Shown here: positions 1 to 8,313 of the stretch, one piece after another
Layout: every line of letters begins with the position of its first letter
Position numbering within the stretch: the first letter of the stretch is position 1
Assembly: GCF_001811425.1 (NCBI RefSeq)
Contig: NZ_KV804745.1
Location: 62,001 to 126,000, forward strand
Source of the DNA: Peptoniphilus_A sp001811425
GTDB lineage: Bacteria; Bacillota; Clostridia; Tissierellales; Peptoniphilaceae
Length of the DNA stretch: 64,000 nt
Reading direction: 5' to 3'
Notes under the pieces: generated by a model
What the model was told of the DNA's origin: nothing
Database searches by the model: none
Seen by the model: only the letters and a program-made list of their open reading frames with translations
Program-made: the position numbers and the translations under genes

Positions 1-459
1 CTTGATGCAGACGGACTTGCAGAAGTAGCAGTAGTATCAAATGAAACAGCAAGACAATTTGGCATGGATCCAAAGATTGCAATGCTTTCTTTCTCAACTA
101 AGGGTTCAGCATCTCACGACAGAGTAACAATGGTTGCAGAAGCAACAAAAATGGCTAAGGAAAAAAATCCTGACATGGCAATTGACGGAGAATTACAATT
201 TGACGCAGCTTTCGTAGAATCCGTTGCAAAGAAAAAAGCACCAGGTTCAGAAGTTGCAGGACACGCAAATGTATTTGTATTCCCTAACATTGAAGCAGGA
301 AACATTGGCTACAAGATCGCTCAAAGATTTGGCGGCTTTGAAGCAATTGGACCTATCCTTCAAGGACTTAATGCCCCAGTAAACGACTTATCTCGTGGTT
401 GCTCAGAAGACGAAGTATATTCACTAGCAATCATAACAGCAGCACAAGCAGTTCTATAA
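1..459 (+). CDS. pta: Phosphate acetyltransferase, C-terminal part (gene enters from left edge)
   Basis: The frame is open from base 1 and ends at the TAA at 457-459, so only about the last 152 residues are present; the internal ATG at 64 is not the start. The visible motifs (MLSFSTKGSA, DGELQFDAAFV, NVFVFPNIEAGNIGYKIAQR, GPILQGLNAPVNDLSRGC) are the conserved C-terminal half of Pta, which interconverts acetyl-CoA and acetyl phosphate in the cytoplasm and feeds ATP formation by acetate kinase. An intrinsic terminator follows at once. Family assignment is confident; whether ackA lies upstream cannot be seen. Confidence 0.95.
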   Translation, partial: LDADGLAEVAVVSNETARQFGMDPKIAMLSFSTKGSASHDRVTMVAEATKMAKEKNPDMAIDGELQFDAAFVESVAKKKAPGSEVAGHANVFVFPNIEAGNIGYKIAQRFGGFEAIGPILQGLNAPVNDLSRGCSEDEVYSLAIITAAQAVL

Positions 460-474
460 ATTAAATTTTGACTT

Positions 475-507
475 AAAGACTTCCTTAGGGGAGTCTTTAT
501 TTTTTTG
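475..507 (+). terminator. Intrinsic terminator after pta
   Basis: A stem AAAGACTTCC / GGGGAGTCTTT with a short TTA loop is followed by a run of T. It separates pta from the two-component operon. Confidence 0.85.
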
Positions 508-566
508 CCCTTAATATATATAATGATGTCAAGTAATTTTTAGTGAAAAGAGTAGGTTGTAAAGAT

Positions 567-1256
567 ATGGAAAACAAAAAGTGGAAGATTTTTTTAGTAG
601 AAGATGACAAAGTAATTGCTGAAGAAATTGAAAGACACCTCAATTTTTGGAATTATGAAATAAAAATAGCCGAGGACTTTCAAAATATTTTTGATGACTT
701 TAAAAACTTTCATCCTGATTTAGTTTTGATGGATGTAAGTCTTCCCTTTTACAATGGCTATCACTGGTGCAAAATTATTAGAAAAAATTCTAAAGTTCCG
801 ATTTTATTTATTTCAGCCGCCGATGAAAACTTAAATTTGATAATGGCAATGGATCTTGGAGCAGATGATTATTTGACTAAGCCCTTTGAACTAGAGCTAT
901 TACAAATAAAAATAAGAGCCTTACTTAGAAGAGCTTACGAATATGTTGAGACAAGAAATATTTTTTATAAAGACATAAGGCTTGACTGCGACAAGATGAT
1001 TATATCAAGAGAAAACAGAGAGATAGAACTTACGAAAAATGAATTTAAAATTTTAGAAATTCTCTTGGAAAAGCCAGGCAAAGTTGTTAATAGAGATGAA
1101 ATTATTGATAAAATTTGGAAAACGGACTCTTATATTGACGATAACACCTTAACAGTAAATGTAATGCGTCTTAGAAAAAAGTTAGAAGATATAAATATTT
1201 TTGAACTCATAAAAACTAAGAAAGGAGTAGGCTATTATGTCTCACCTGCCAATTAA
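567..1256 (+). CDS. OmpR/PhoB-family response regulator (BceR-like)
   Basis: 229 residues from ATG 567, which has an AGTAGG-type site about 10 bases upstream; an in-frame GTG at 543 would add 8 residues. The receiver domain is residues 7-118, with acidic E12-D13-D14, phospho-acceptor D56 (LVLMDVSLP) and K105 (YLTKPFE). The C-terminal winged helix is about 128-226. It overlaps the next gene, a short intramembrane-sensing kinase, by 20 bases, and a BceAB-type transporter lies downstream. This is the gene order of modules that sense peptide antibiotics by transporter flux. The actual inducer is not visible from sequence. Confidence 0.9.
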   Translation: MENKKWKIFLVEDDKVIAEEIERHLNFWNYEIKIAEDFQNIFDDFKNFHPDLVLMDVSLPFYNGYHWCKIIRKNSKVPILFISAADENLNLIMAMDLGADDYLTKPFELELLQIKIRALLRRAYEYVETRNIFYKDIRLDCDKMIISRENREIELTKNEFKILEILLEKPGKVVNRDEIIDKIWKTDSYIDDNTLTVNVMRLRKKLEDINIFELIKTKKGVGYYVSPAN

Positions 1257-2202
1257 AAGTTTTTTAAAGAGAGAAAAATTCACAATAATTTTTGGGATTT
1301 TTATATTTTTTTATATTCTAGGAGTTTATTTAGTTTTTGAATTTGAAAGAGTAAAGACTATTTACATATCTTTTTTATATCTATTTTTATTTTTTATTTA
1401 TATGGTTTTTCTTTATTCCACAAGAGACAGAGAATTCAGAGAAGAAATTGCTCTTTTAAATCAAAAAAATTACGAAAAAATTCTAGAAATAAAGGATTCT
1501 CCATTATCAAGAGCTCTTTATAAAAGCGTAGAAGAAAATAAAAAATTTAGAAATAGTGAAGAAAAGAGAAGATCTGATGTAAAAAATTATTTGACCATTT
1601 GGACTCATCAAATAAAATCCCCAATATTTGCACTAAGGCTTCTACTCAAAAAAGATGAAATAAATAAAATAGAATGCGAGAAAGAAATTTTTGAAATCGA
1701 AGAATATGTGGGAAATATTTTAGGCTATGCAAGGCTGAATGCAGATAGCACTGATTATGTTTTTAGCAAATACAGTTTAGACGAAATTATTAGAGGTGTA
1801 ATAAGAAAATATTCAATTCAGTTTATTGGAAAAAATAATAGCCTTGACTTTTGTGAAACTAAGAAAATAATTTTAACTGATGCCAAGTGGTTTTCTTTTT
1901 TATTAGAGCAAATTATTTCTAATGCAATAAAGTACACGCAAAATGGAAGAGTAGCAATTTATTTAAAGAAAGATGAACTCGTAATTGAGGACAATGGAAT
2001 TGGAATAATGCCAGAAGATTTACCGCGAATTTTTGATGCGGGATACACTGGTTACAATGGAAGATTGGAGAAAAAGTCAACGGGATTGGGACTTACCCTT
2101 TCAAAGAATATTGGTAAATCTTTAAGAGTGACACTTAGATGTGAATCAGAGCCAAAGATTGGCACAAAGATGTATATTAATTTAAAAAATATTTTAGATT
2201 AG
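1237..2202 (+). CDS. Intramembrane-sensing sensor histidine kinase (BceS-like)
   Basis: 321 residues. Two membrane helices (about 15-35 and 43-61) are separated by only a few residues, so there is no extracellular sensor domain, as in BceS kinases that read the state of a partner ABC transporter. The dimerisation/phosphoacceptor helix carries WTHQIKSPIF with H124 as the likely phosphorylated histidine. The ATPase domain shows the N box (EQIISNAIKYT), the G1 box (EDNGIGIMPEDLPRIF) and a G2 box (STGLGLTLSKNI). The ATG lies inside the end of the regulator gene, so the two are translationally coupled. A terminator follows, so the transporter genes have their own promoter. Confidence 0.92.
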   Translation: MSHLPIKSFLKREKFTIIFGIFIFFYILGVYLVFEFERVKTIYISFLYLFLFFIYMVFLYSTRDREFREEIALLNQKNYEKILEIKDSPLSRALYKSVEENKKFRNSEEKRRSDVKNYLTIWTHQIKSPIFALRLLLKKDEINKIECEKEIFEIEEYVGNILGYARLNADSTDYVFSKYSLDEIIRGVIRKYSIQFIGKNNSLDFCETKKIILTDAKWFSFLLEQIISNAIKYTQNGRVAIYLKKDELVIEDNGIGIMPEDLPRIFDAGYTGYNGRLEKKSTGLGLTLSKNIGKSLRVTLRCESEPKIGTKMYINLKNILD

Positions 2203-2224
2203 GGTGCTTAGCACTCTTTTTTTA
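2202..2224 (+). terminator. Intrinsic terminator after kinase gene
   Basis: Stem GGGTGC / GCACTC around a TTA loop, followed by a T run; its first base is the last base of the stop codon. Confidence 0.8.
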
Positions 2225-2228
2225 TATC

Positions 2229-2242
2229 TTACAAAAATGTCA
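2229..2242 (+). promoter_or_regulatory. Putative BceR-type operator
   Basis: TTACA-AAAA-TGTCA matches the TNACA-N4-TGTAA pattern described for BceR-like regulators with one mismatch. It lies about 55-65 bases upstream of a TATAAT at 2296-2301, in front of the esterase-family gene and bceAB. The position upstream of a core promoter without a good -35 box fits an activator site. The assignment is by motif and context only. Confidence 0.55.
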
Positions 2243-2295
2243 CATTAAAGCTTGATTTGTTATGTAAATAAAAGGATTTATTTTTTTGTACAATT

Positions 2296-2301
2296 TATAA
2301 T
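2296..2301 (+). promoter_or_regulatory. Probable -10 box of the esterase-bceAB operon
   Basis: A perfect TATAAT with no recognisable -35 hexamer at the usual distance, which would suit activation by the BceR-like regulator from the site at 2229-2242. Confidence 0.5.
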
Positions 2302-2319
2302 GTAGAAAGAGGTGAGAAA

Positions 2320-3585
2320 ATGATAAAGAAAATTTTTAAGGGAATTTTAATTTTTATATTAACTATTATTTTTCTTGTAGGGCTTGGAGATTTTTTATGG
2401 ATTAAAATACCTGAGTTAAGTGCAAGAAAAAATATTTCAGATATAGAGGACTATGGCAAAAAAGTAAGCCAAATAAAATTAAATGATGATATAAAAGTTG
2501 TGGGACTTGGGGAAGCTACTCACGGGAATTCTGATTTTCAAGATTTAAGATTAGAAGTTCTAAAGACTTTAGTTGAAAAAAATAATTTAAAAAGTTTTTG
2601 CCTTGAAGCAGATTTTGGCGAGGGCATGATTATAAATAATTACATTCATGGAAATAAAAGAGTTGAAAATATTTCTAGTGTTTTTTCTTTTAATATTTAT
2701 CACACAAGGAATATGAATGACCTCATAAATTATATGTTTGACTACAATCAAAGGGCAAAGGAAGAGGATAAACTTTCCTTTTACGGCTTTGATATGCAAA
2801 ACCCCGAAAAATCTATGGAGTTAATTTTAGATTTTTGCGAAGAAAATAATATTTTACAAGATAAAGACTTGCAAAGGGAATTTTCCTTTATTAAAGATGA
2901 AAAATTTAAGATTTCACAGATAAAAGGTAGAGAAGATTTGTTGTTAGAAATAAAAGCTCATGTCGACAGCCTATCTTCTAACTCTGCAAGGCTTGTTTCA
3001 AGAGCTCTTACAAATGTCTTGGACAGCGTAAAATATTATGAATTGGATTTTAATGACTATGGAAAAGTGAATAATTTAAGAGATAAATTAATGGCTGAAA
3101 ATGTTAAGTGGATAAGTGATTTTGAAAAATCAAAGGGAAATGATCTGCTTTTAATTTCTGGTCACAATGGTCATCTTGCGAAAAGTGAAAAGTTTTATGA
3201 GCCCATGGGTTCTCACTTAAAGGAAATTTTTGGAGAAAAGTATTTTATTATTGGCACAGACTTTTATAAGGGCATTGTAAATATTAATGAGATTGGTCCA
3301 GATAATAAGAGGGCAAACCATGTTTTTATATCTGCAGATCCTTTAGCTTACAGTGCGAGAAAATTTAAGGGCAAATATTATTTAGATTTTACAAAAGTTC
3401 AAGATGGCGAAACATTTGAATTTATAAATAGAGAGATTAATATGGGAAGTTTGGGCGAAGGATATTCTCCACTTATGAAATTTATTCCAACAAGTTATAG
3501 AGTAAAGGAAGTCCCAAAAGATTTATATGATGCAATGATTTTTGTTTATTATGCAAAGCCAATTGCTGTGATTTATGAAGATTAG
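2320..3585 (+). CDS. Membrane-anchored erythromycin esterase-family protein
   Basis: 421 residues. An N-terminal hydrophobic helix (about 5-23) suggests a membrane anchor or signal. The rest matches the erythromycin esterase fold family (PF05139): GLGEATHG with E65 and H68, the conserved pair, followed by SDFQDLRLEVL, and a second histidine motif SGHNGHLAK near residue 280. Family members include macrolide esterases EreA/EreB and many proteins of unknown substrate, often attached to the envelope or acting on succinoglycan-like or peptide substrates. It sits first in the transporter operon behind a BceR-like site, so a role in the same envelope stress response is inferred. Macrolide resistance should not be assumed. 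Confidence 0.8.
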   Translation: MIKKIFKGILIFILTIIFLVGLGDFLWIKIPELSARKNISDIEDYGKKVSQIKLNDDIKVVGLGEATHGNSDFQDLRLEVLKTLVEKNNLKSFCLEADFGEGMIINNYIHGNKRVENISSVFSFNIYHTRNMNDLINYMFDYNQRAKEEDKLSFYGFDMQNPEKSMELILDFCEENNILQDKDLQREFSFIKDEKFKISQIKGREDLLLEIKAHVDSLSSNSARLVSRALTNVLDSVKYYELDFNDYGKVNNLRDKLMAENVKWISDFEKSKGNDLLLISGHNGHLAKSEKFYEPMGSHLKEIFGEKYFIIGTDFYKGIVNINEIGPDNKRANHVFISADPLAYSARKFKGKYYLDFTKVQDGETFEFINREINMGSLGEGYSPLMKFIPTSYRVKEVPKDLYDAMIFVYYAKPIAVIYED

Positions 3586-3602
3586 TTTTAAAGAGGTGGA
3601 AG

Positions 3603-4370
3603 ATGTTAGAAGTTCAAAACATAAAAAAGATATACCGAAGTCGCTTTGGTAAAAATGACCTGGAGGCTTTAAAGTCAATTAATTTCACTGTTGAAGCGGG
3701 AGAATATATTGCCATAATGGGAGAATCTGGAAGTGGAAAGACAACTTTATTAAATATATTGGCACTACTTGACAGACCAACTTCTGGAAAAGTTATTTTA
3801 AGAGGCAAAGATTTACAAGAGATAAGGGACAGCCAAAGGGCAAAATTCAGAAGAGAAAATTTTGGATTTGTTTTTCAAGATTTTAACCTTCTTGACACCT
3901 TCACTGTTAAAGAAAATATTTTATTGCCCTTAGTATTAGCAGATGAAAAGGTCTCATCAATGGAAAAAAAGTTATCAGAGATTGCAGCAAGACTAAATAT
4001 TAATGATTTATTAAGTAAATATCCCTACGAAATAAGTGGTGGGCAAAGACAAAGAGTAGCAATCGCCAGGGCACTTATAACAAAACCAGAGATGCTTTTT
4101 GCAGATGAGCCTACAGGTGCACTTGATAGCAACAGTACGAGAGAACTTTTAAAAGTTTTTAAAGAATTAAATCTTGAGGGGCAGACTATTTTAATGGTTA
4201 CACATTCTATTATGGCAGCATCTGAAGCAAATCGAGTTTTATTTATAAAAGATGGGGAGATTTATCATCAACTTTATAAAGGAAATTTAGAAAGTTTTGA
4301 TATGCAAAAGAAAATTGCAGACACAATGCAAATGTTGCAAAGGAGTTATGAAGATGAAATCACTTTATAG
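3603..4370 (+). CDS. BceA-like ABC transporter ATP-binding protein
   Basis: 255 residues; AGAGGTGG lies just before the ATG. Walker A is GESGSGKTT (about 40-48), the Q-loop is FVFQDFNLL, the signature is ISGGQRQRVAIARAL, and Walker B is LFADEPTGALD. This is the MacB/BceA subfamily that powers FtsX-like permeases. The end overlaps the start of the permease gene by 17 bases. It would supply ATP hydrolysis for a complex that frees lipid II-cycle targets from peptide antibiotics and signals to the kinase. Confidence 0.93.
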   Translation: MLEVQNIKKIYRSRFGKNDLEALKSINFTVEAGEYIAIMGESGSGKTTLLNILALLDRPTSGKVILRGKDLQEIRDSQRAKFRRENFGFVFQDFNLLDTFTVKENILLPLVLADEKVSSMEKKLSEIAARLNINDLLSKYPYEISGGQRQRVAIARALITKPEMLFADEPTGALDSNSTRELLKVFKELNLEGQTILMVTHSIMAASEANRVLFIKDGEIYHQLYKGNLESFDMQKKIADTMQMLQRSYEDEITL

Positions 4371-6336
4371 GAATTTTGCATTGTCTGGTATAAAGAGAAA
4401 TAAAAATATTTTTATGCCCCTCATTGGAACTATAATTTTTCTAATTGTACTTAATTCAATTTGTTTAAGCCTTGTCTTAGATAAATCTCTTGCAGGAGCA
4501 AGTGGAATGGATACGATGAAGATAATTCTATTTTATGGAGTTGTAGTTTTATCAATTTTTTCACTTATAATGCTATCTTCCGTGTATTCCTTTATTCAAA
4601 AGAGAAAGTTAAAGGAGCAAGGACTTTATTTAATACTTGGACTTGAGAAAAGACATTTGCGAATAATTTTATTTTGGGAAATAATTTTTATTATTATTTT
4701 TTCCATAGTACCAGCAAGCATTTTTAGTCTTGTACTTTATAAATTGTCTCTAGGCATTTTTGTAAAGCTAATAAATATTCCTATAAATATATTTGAGGGT
4801 GGATTTTTTAACAATATTTTAGCAGCAACCATCATAGCTTTAATATTTATTGCAATATTAATTTTTGTATTTGCAATTCAAATTATTAAGATGAGAAATT
4901 ATTCTCCAATTGATTTAGTAAATGAGTCCAAGGCAGGAGAGAAGAAAAATAAATTTACAAAATTAATTGCTCTATTGGGGATAATTTTTATTGCGTCAGG
5001 TTATGCAATTAGTATTACAACAAAAAATCCAATGGAAGCCTTTATAAAATTTTTCTTAGCAGTTTTGCTTGTTATAATAGGAACTTATTGTGCCTTTTCT
5101 GTTATTGTAAGTTTGATTTTAGAAATAATAAAAAATAAAAAAGATTTATATTACAAAAAAGATAATTTCTTTGCAATATCAGGGCTTTTGTATAGAGTGA
5201 AAAATAATTCAAGGTCCCTGGCAAGTATTGCTATACTTTCTACAGCTTTTACCGTAGTTTTAACTTCGGGAATAAGTTTATATGTAGGAATAGATGATGT
5301 AGTAAATAGATTATTTCCATCAGATTATACTCTAGAGATAGAGGATAATTCTATAGCTATAAATAACTTAGAAAAATATAGAAATAAGGTAAACAAATAT
5401 CTTGATGAAAATGGATTTAATGCAAAACCATTTACTACAATGGAATGGAATGTTCCACTTTTAAAGACAGAGAGTGGAGTAGAATCTTTAAAAAGTGAAG
5501 ATATAGATAAGGCAGCATTTAAAAATAATTTAGTCGACCTACAAGTTATTTATACAAGAGATGGCAATTTAAAATTTGATGATGCAGATATACTGTATTT
5601 TGAAGACGAGGGAATAAAAGATTGGATAGGAGAATTAGATTATAAAGCAAAAAGCATAAGGGAAGAAGAAAATGACGTACCCATTGAGAATTTAATAAGT
5701 ATATTTGAAAAGAATAAAATATTTGTAAAAGACTACAAAATTGCAGAAGAGATAATTAAAAAGTATGAAGTGAAAAATTCTAATATATTTAGCATAGAGC
5801 CATCAGTTAAGACAATGATTAATGGAGCAAATGAAGAAAACTTTGCAGAAAGTCTTAAAGAAAACATAGAAAAGTTAAAAGTAAATGAAAATCAAAAAAT
5901 AAAAGTCATAGATAGGGGAGAAACCAAGTTAGAATTTTTGAGAATGTATGGTGTAATATTTTTTGTTGGTTTAATACTTTCTTTAGCATTTTTAGTTACA
6001 ATGGGGCTTTCAATATATTATAAAGAACTAACAGAGGGATATGAGGATGTAGAAAGATTTAGAATTTTAAAAAAGCTTGGTCTTGGAGATATTGAGGCAG
6101 AGAGAAGTATAAAGAAACAAATGGCGACATTATTATTTTTACCAATAATTTTTTGTATAGTTCACACATCTTTTGCATTTCCAAGCTTAAAAAATATGCT
6201 AATGATAATTGGGCTTATGAATATTCCATTATTTATAAAATCAATGATTTTTGTGATGTTGATTTATATAATTATTTATCTTGGTATATACAAATTCACA
6301 GAAAAAGTTTATGCAAAGATAGTTTTAGAAAAATGA
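4354..6336 (+). CDS. BceB-like FtsX-family ABC permease
   Basis: 660 residues from the ATG at 4354, chosen because AGGAG at 4341-4345 is 8 bases away; an in-frame ATG at 4348 is too close and one at 4297 has no site. The layout is that of BceB: an N-terminal helix, a block of helices to about residue 300, a large charged extracytoplasmic domain of about 220 residues, then three C-terminal helices with the FtsX-type loop. This large domain is where BceB proteins are thought to meet their drug-target complexes. The substrate is unknown. Confidence 0.92.
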   Translation: MKSLYRNFALSGIKRNKNIFMPLIGTIIFLIVLNSICLSLVLDKSLAGASGMDTMKIILFYGVVVLSIFSLIMLSSVYSFIQKRKLKEQGLYLILGLEKRHLRIILFWEIIFIIIFSIVPASIFSLVLYKLSLGIFVKLINIPINIFEGGFFNNILAATIIALIFIAILIFVFAIQIIKMRNYSPIDLVNESKAGEKKNKFTKLIALLGIIFIASGYAISITTKNPMEAFIKFFLAVLLVIIGTYCAFSVIVSLILEIIKNKKDLYYKKDNFFAISGLLYRVKNNSRSLASIAILSTAFTVVLTSGISLYVGIDDVVNRLFPSDYTLEIEDNSIAINNLEKYRNKVNKYLDENGFNAKPFTTMEWNVPLLKTESGVESLKSEDIDKAAFKNNLVDLQVIYTRDGNLKFDDADILYFEDEGIKDWIGELDYKAKSIREEENDVPIENLISIFEKNKIFVKDYKIAEEIIKKYEVKNSNIFSIEPSVKTMINGANEENFAESLKENIEKLKVNENQKIKVIDRGETKLEFLRMYGVIFFVGLILSLAFLVTMGLSIYYKELTEGYEDVERFRILKKLGLGDIEAERSIKKQMATLLFLPIIFCIVHTSFAFPSLKNMLMIIGLMNIPLFIKSMIFVMLIYIIIYLGIYKFTEKVYAKIVLEK

Positions 6337-6345
6337 AGCTTTTTC

Positions 6346-6374
6346 TTGATTTGTGTAACACAATGTAATACAAT
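6346..6374 (+). promoter_or_regulatory. relBE promoter with palindromic operator
   Basis: TTGATT (6346-6351), a 17-base spacer, then TACAAT (6369-6374). The spacer carries the palindrome TTGTGTAACACAA (6351-6363) and a smaller TGTAATACA (6364-6372). A palindrome inside the promoter fits autorepression by the RelB/RelBE complex. The operator role is inferred. Confidence 0.6.
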
Positions 6375-6392
6375 TAGCTTAGAGGTGATGGT

Positions 6393-6617
6393 ATGAAAAC
6401 TGTATCTGTAAGACTTAATGCTGAAGAGGAGAGGGCCTTTACTGCCTATGCTGATCTTATGGGGGAACCTCTTTCTACTCTTTTTAAAAAATTAATGGAA
6501 GAGAAGCTTGAAGATGAGTTCGACATGAAGGTGGCTGAAGATTTTCTTGAAAGGGAAGCTAGGGGCGAAGTTGAATATATTACTCATGAAGAGTTGATGA
6601 AGGAACTAGATTTCTGA
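6393..6617 (+). CDS. RelB/DinJ-type antitoxin
   Basis: 74 residues with a GAGGTGATGGT site before the ATG. The N-terminus (KTVSVRLNAEEERAF) is a ribbon-helix-helix DNA-binding segment; the rest is acidic and helical (residues 30-70), as in antitoxins that wrap a RelE toxin. It is followed after one base by the toxin gene. It is expected to neutralise the toxin and repress its own promoter. Confidence 0.88.
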   Translation: MKTVSVRLNAEEERAFTAYADLMGEPLSTLFKKLMEEKLEDEFDMKVAEDFLEREARGEVEYITHEELMKELDF

Positions 6618-6618
6618 C

Positions 6619-6876
6619 ATGTATGATTTAATTTATGATAAAAAATATTTAAAAAGTTTAAGAAAGTTAGATATACAAGCTCAAAAAATTATAACTAACT
6701 GGGTAGAAAATAATTTACTAAATTGTGAAGAGCCTAAATTTTCTGGAAAGCCCCTCACAGGAAATTTTAAGGGGGTTTGGCGTTATAGGATAGGTTCCTA
6801 TAGGCTTCTTGCGAAAATTGACGACGACAAATTAATTATTTTTGCCATTAACAGGAGACAGAGAAGAAATATTTAA
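6619..6876 (+). CDS. RelE/ParE-superfamily toxin
   Basis: 85 residues. The sequence YDLIYDKKYLKSLRKLD at the N-terminus, the FSGKPLTGNFKGVWRYRIGSYR core and the ending IIFAINRRQRR are typical of the RelE/YoeB-like fold; the basic residues near the C-terminus are the usual RNA-cleavage face. It starts one base after the antitoxin stop. Known members cut mRNA at the ribosome or inhibit gyrase; the core with WRYRIGSYR favours an mRNA interferase. Activity is inferred. Confidence 0.88.
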   Translation: MYDLIYDKKYLKSLRKLDIQAQKIITNWVENNLLNCEEPKFSGKPLTGNFKGVWRYRIGSYRLLAKIDDDKLIIFAINRRQRRNI

Positions 6877-6939
6877 AAAGTAAGATTCTTTTTGAGTTTT
6901 AGTTTTTTTTATGGAAAAATTTTTATGAAAGGAGTTTTT

Positions 6940-7722
6940 ATGACTAAGTTAAGAGATGCCATATATGGCTTTGCTGTTGCTGATGCCCTTGGCGTTCCCT
7001 TTGAATTTAAAGAGCGGGGAACTTTTATTTGCAGTGACTGTGTTGGTTTTGGAACTTGGAATAAGGAAGCAGGCACTTGGTCTGATGACACCAGCATGAC
7101 TCTTGCCACTTGCAAGTCAATTAAGGACAAAGGCAGGGTTGACATCGAAGACATTAGGAAAAATTTTAAGGCTTGGCTCTTTGATGATGACTTTACAGCT
7201 GATGGTAAGGTCTTTGATGTTGGCAGCACAACTAGAGAGGCCCTTACTTTAAATCGTGGCATGGATGATTTTTATTCCAATGGCAACGGGTCTCTCATGA
7301 GAATTTTACCCCTTGCCTTTACTGATGCCAGTGATGAAGAAATCGAAAAAGTTTCTAGCATAACTCACGCTCACGAAATTTCTAGGAAGGCTTGTCTTGA
7401 TTATGTTCATCTTGCTAGAAAATTAATAGAAGGAGAAAAATTAGAAAGCTTGGGACTTGATGATTTAAAAAATAAAAGTGAAGATGAAATTAAATCCACT
7501 GGCTTTGTCCTTCACACCCTAGAGGCATCTTTGTGGTGCATCTTAAAGACTAATAATTATAAAGATGCAGTCCTTAAGGCTGTGAACCTTGGCGACGACA
7601 CAGACACAACGGCAGCTGTAACTGGTGGACTTGCTGGAATAATTTATGGCTTTGATGAAATTCCAAGGGACTGGATAGACAAGTTAAAAAATAAAGACTT
7701 AATTGAAGATTGTTTATTTTAA
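6940..7722 (+). CDS. ADP-ribosylglycohydrolase family protein (DraG-like)
   Basis: 260 residues from ATG 6940, which has AAAGGAG upstream; the longer frame from a TTG at 6892 lacks a site. Motifs of the family are present: GFAVADALGVPFEF near the start, the metal-binding DDTSMT, GNGSLMRILPLA, and GDDTDTTAAVTGGLAG near the end. Members remove ADP-ribose from arginine or other groups using two metal ions. It follows the RelBE pair but has its own ribosome-binding site; no ADP-ribosyltransferase is nearby, so its target is unknown. Confidence 0.9.
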   Translation: MTKLRDAIYGFAVADALGVPFEFKERGTFICSDCVGFGTWNKEAGTWSDDTSMTLATCKSIKDKGRVDIEDIRKNFKAWLFDDDFTADGKVFDVGSTTREALTLNRGMDDFYSNGNGSLMRILPLAFTDASDEEIEKVSSITHAHEISRKACLDYVHLARKLIEGEKLESLGLDDLKNKSEDEIKSTGFVLHTLEASLWCILKTNNYKDAVLKAVNLGDDTDTTAAVTGGLAGIIYGFDEIPRDWIDKLKNKDLIEDCLF

Positions 7723-7724
7723 AA

Positions 7725-7751
7725 AATCCTCCTGAAATAAAAAGGAGGATT
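7725..7751. terminator. Shared terminator between convergent genes
   Basis: Stem AATCCTCCT / AGGAGGATT. On the minus strand it is followed by a T run and so ends the chromate transporter transcript; it also lies directly after the DraG-like gene. Confidence 0.75.
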
Positions 7752-7755
7752 AATC

Positions 7756-8313
7756 TTAAACATAATTTAGGGCAAGATTGACGGCGATGCCAATGACTGC
7801 ACCGAGACCTATTAACTTAAATAGGTCTATTTTTTTTAGGTATAAAAGAAAGCCAAGGACAAAGGAAATTAGGGCGGCAAGGCTTATGCCATCTAAATTA
7901 ATTCCCTGAGGAAAAACTGATGAATGAAATAGTTTTAAGGTAGTGATAAAAATTAAGGAAACAACTCCTGCCTTTATGCCAAGAAGGGAGTAGTCCATAA
8001 TTTTAAATTTTTTATTTTTGCTAAAGAGAAAGTAGCCCAGGATCATCATGAGTATAAACTGTGGTAGGACGAGGCCAGTTGTAGCAACAATAGAGCCAAC
8101 AATGCCGCCTACGCTTTGACCTACAAAGGTTGCAGAATTTATGGCAATGGGTCCTGGAGTCATTTGTGAAATTGAAATTAAGTCTATAAATTCTCTGGTG
8201 GATATCCAGGCATTTTCTTCCACTACATATTTTGATATGAGAGGGATTACTGCGTAGCCACCGCCAAAGGCAAAGCATCCAATTTTAAAGAAAATAAAAA
8301 ACAAATCAAACAT
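7756..8313 (-). CDS. Chromate transporter half-protein (CHR family), second of a pair
   Basis: 185 residues, about half the length of a full ChrA. The CHR signature FFKIGCFAFGGGYAVIPLI is at the N-terminus, with the conserved SISQMTPGPIAINSATFVG motif at about 50-70, and five or so hydrophobic helices follow. It overlaps the upstream half-gene by 8 bases. Short CHR proteins work as pairs encoded in tandem. Export of chromate (or sulfate-like anions) is the family function; the natural substrate here is uncertain. Confidence 0.88.
   Translation of the reverse strand: MFDLFFIFFKIGCFAFGGGYAVIPLISKYVVEENAWISTREFIDLISISQMTPGPIAINSATFVGQSVGGIVGSIVATTGLVLPQFILMMILGYFLFSKNKKFKIMDYSLLGIKAGVVSLIFITTLKLFHSSVFPQGINLDGISLAALISFVLGFLLYLKKIDLFKLIGLGAVIGIAVNLALNYV

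Noticed and set aside
6153..6368. 71-residue frame overlapping the end of the BceB-like gene
   Set aside because: It is a shifted reading of the permease gene and lacks a ribosome-binding site and protein-like composition.
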